Positions 6,101 through 6,713 of a stretch of 6,713 nt of DNA are shown here, in pieces. The position numbers and the translations under genes are program-made. Location: contig URFJ01000108.1 of NCBI GenBank assembly GCA_900547135.1, positions 1-6,713 of the forward strand, written 5' to 3'. This DNA is from an uncultured Eubacteriales bacterium (GTDB lineage Bacteria; Bacillota; Clostridia; Christensenellales; CAG-138). The notes beneath the pieces were generated by a model. It did no database searches and was not told the DNA's origin. It worked only from the letters and a program-made list of their open reading frames with translations. Each line of letters starts with the position of its first letter. Positions within the stretch are counted from its first letter, which is position 1.

Positions 6101-6713
6101 TTAGATTTTGCTGGAGGATTCAATGGTTATGCTTCCGTGCATTGCTGTCGCCTTAAACTCCCTTGAACTCCCGTTTTCAATGGTTGTGCTGCTCCTGCCG
6201 AAGGATTCGTTTCCTACCTTTCGGCCGTTTATATGTATGCTCCCCCAGGTGGACATCTTAAAGTTATAATCCCCAGCCGGCAGGCTTGTATGCGCCTTAA
6301 GGCTGCCGTTTACCGTGTTTAGCGTGACGTTCCCATCCAGTTCGCCCGAAAGCTTTATTGAGCCGTTGACCGTTTCCGCGTTGAGTGAGCGCGTTCTGAT
6401 TTCATACGCTTTAATCGACCCGTTAACGCCATGAAACATCATTTTGTCCGCCTCAACCTGATCCAGCTTCATTGAGCCGTTAACCGTACCGACGTCCATC
6501 GTTTTTGAAGCCGCGCCACTTATCCTTATGCTTCCGTTTACGTTGGACAGCTCAAATAAATTATACATTTTCTCAGGCAGATATAGGGTCAGCTCGTTGG
6601 ACCCGCCAAAGTTTATATTAAACATCCACTTTTTCTGCCTCTGCTTCTCTGCAAACTGCAAGACCCCATCGGAAACCCTGTATTCAAATGTTGTGCTGCT
6701 GTCGCCGTTTCTG
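6101..6713 (-). CDS. DUF4097-like beta-repeat protein, N-terminus outside window
   Basis: The frame is open to the right edge, so at least 203 C-terminal residues are present and the start is missing. The TTG at 6661 that could open the frame is internal, since coding-like sequence (GDSSTTFEYRVSDGVL) precedes it. After a short beta region (NELTLYLPEKMY) come repeats with the core NGS(I/M/L)(K/R): NVNGSIRI, TVNGSMKL, GVNGSIKA, TVNGSIKL, TVNGSLKA. Their NGS motifs are exactly 19 residues apart. They are followed by degenerate WGSIHI and HGSITI units, and the protein ends ESSSKI. This is the pattern of DUF4097 (putative adhesin) proteins, which are predicted right-handed beta-solenoids of unknown biochemical role, often tied to envelope stress or surface functions in Bacillota. 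Signal peptide, membrane anchor or regulatory domains would be in the missing part. It converges on comEC and is probably transcribed from its own promoter to the right. Confidence 0.85.
   Translation of the reverse strand, partial: RNGDSSTTFEYRVSDGVLQFAEKQRQKKWMFNINFGGSNELTLYLPEKMYNLFELSNVNGSIRISGAASKTMDVGTVNGSMKLDQVEADKMMFHGVNGSIKAYEIRTRSLNAETVNGSIKLSGELDGNVTLNTVNGSLKAHTSLPAGDYNFKMSTWGSIHINGRKVGNESFGRSSTTIENGSSREFKATAMHGSITIESSSKI

Noticed and set aside
1..6713. CRISPR array, tRNA or rRNA genes
   Set aside because: No regularly spaced direct repeats, tRNA cloverleaf or ribosomal RNA-like sequence was seen anywhere in the window.

Overview
The window looks like a piece of a Gram-positive, Clostridia-type (Bacillota) genome. 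The basis is strong AGGAGG-like ribosome binding sites, consensus sigma-A-type promoter boxes, an XRE/TPR regulator paired with an ABC exporter, and a ComEC gene. The species cannot be named from the sequence. There is an obvious accessory feel to the middle, which holds transposase debris and AT-rich, gene-poor DNA.

Left part (1-3060): a cluster of three short palindromes lies at the left edge (40-106), the last resembling a plus-strand terminator for a gene outside the window. Then comes a minus-strand two-gene operon. The promoter-proximal gene (1868-2938) encodes an XRE-type helix-turn-helix protein with a TPR-like helical C-terminal region. The second gene (163-1881) overlaps it by 14 bp and encodes a complete type IV ABC exporter half-transporter with fused membrane and ATPase domains. 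A good promoter and a 9-bp-arm inverted repeat lie upstream and suggest autoregulation. Regulator and exporter probably act together, with the regulator sensing something the pump handles.

Middle (3087-4480): 3100-3657 is a decayed minus-strand IS481-like DDE transposase with at least two frameshifts, stop codons and no N-terminal domain. AT-rich DNA follows, with a possible gene remnant. A small 53-residue gene with an excellent ribosome binding site (3975-4136, minus) ends just before a 14-bp-arm perfect hairpin. A consensus promoter (4330-4358, plus) points toward comEC.

Right part (4484-6713): a comEC-type DNA-uptake channel gene is split by a frameshift at a run of five A residues (5028-5032). 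Correcting it gives one 502-residue protein that still lacks the usual C-terminal metallo-beta-lactamase-like domain. Convergent to it is a DUF4097-like beta-repeat protein, cut by the right window edge, with five NGS motifs spaced exactly 19 residues apart. A hairpin between the two may terminate the DUF4097-like gene.

No clear new multi-gene system is visible. The most interesting leads are the regulator/exporter pair with its operator, the small 53-residue gene with its hairpin, the broken short ComEC, and the exact 19-residue repeat.
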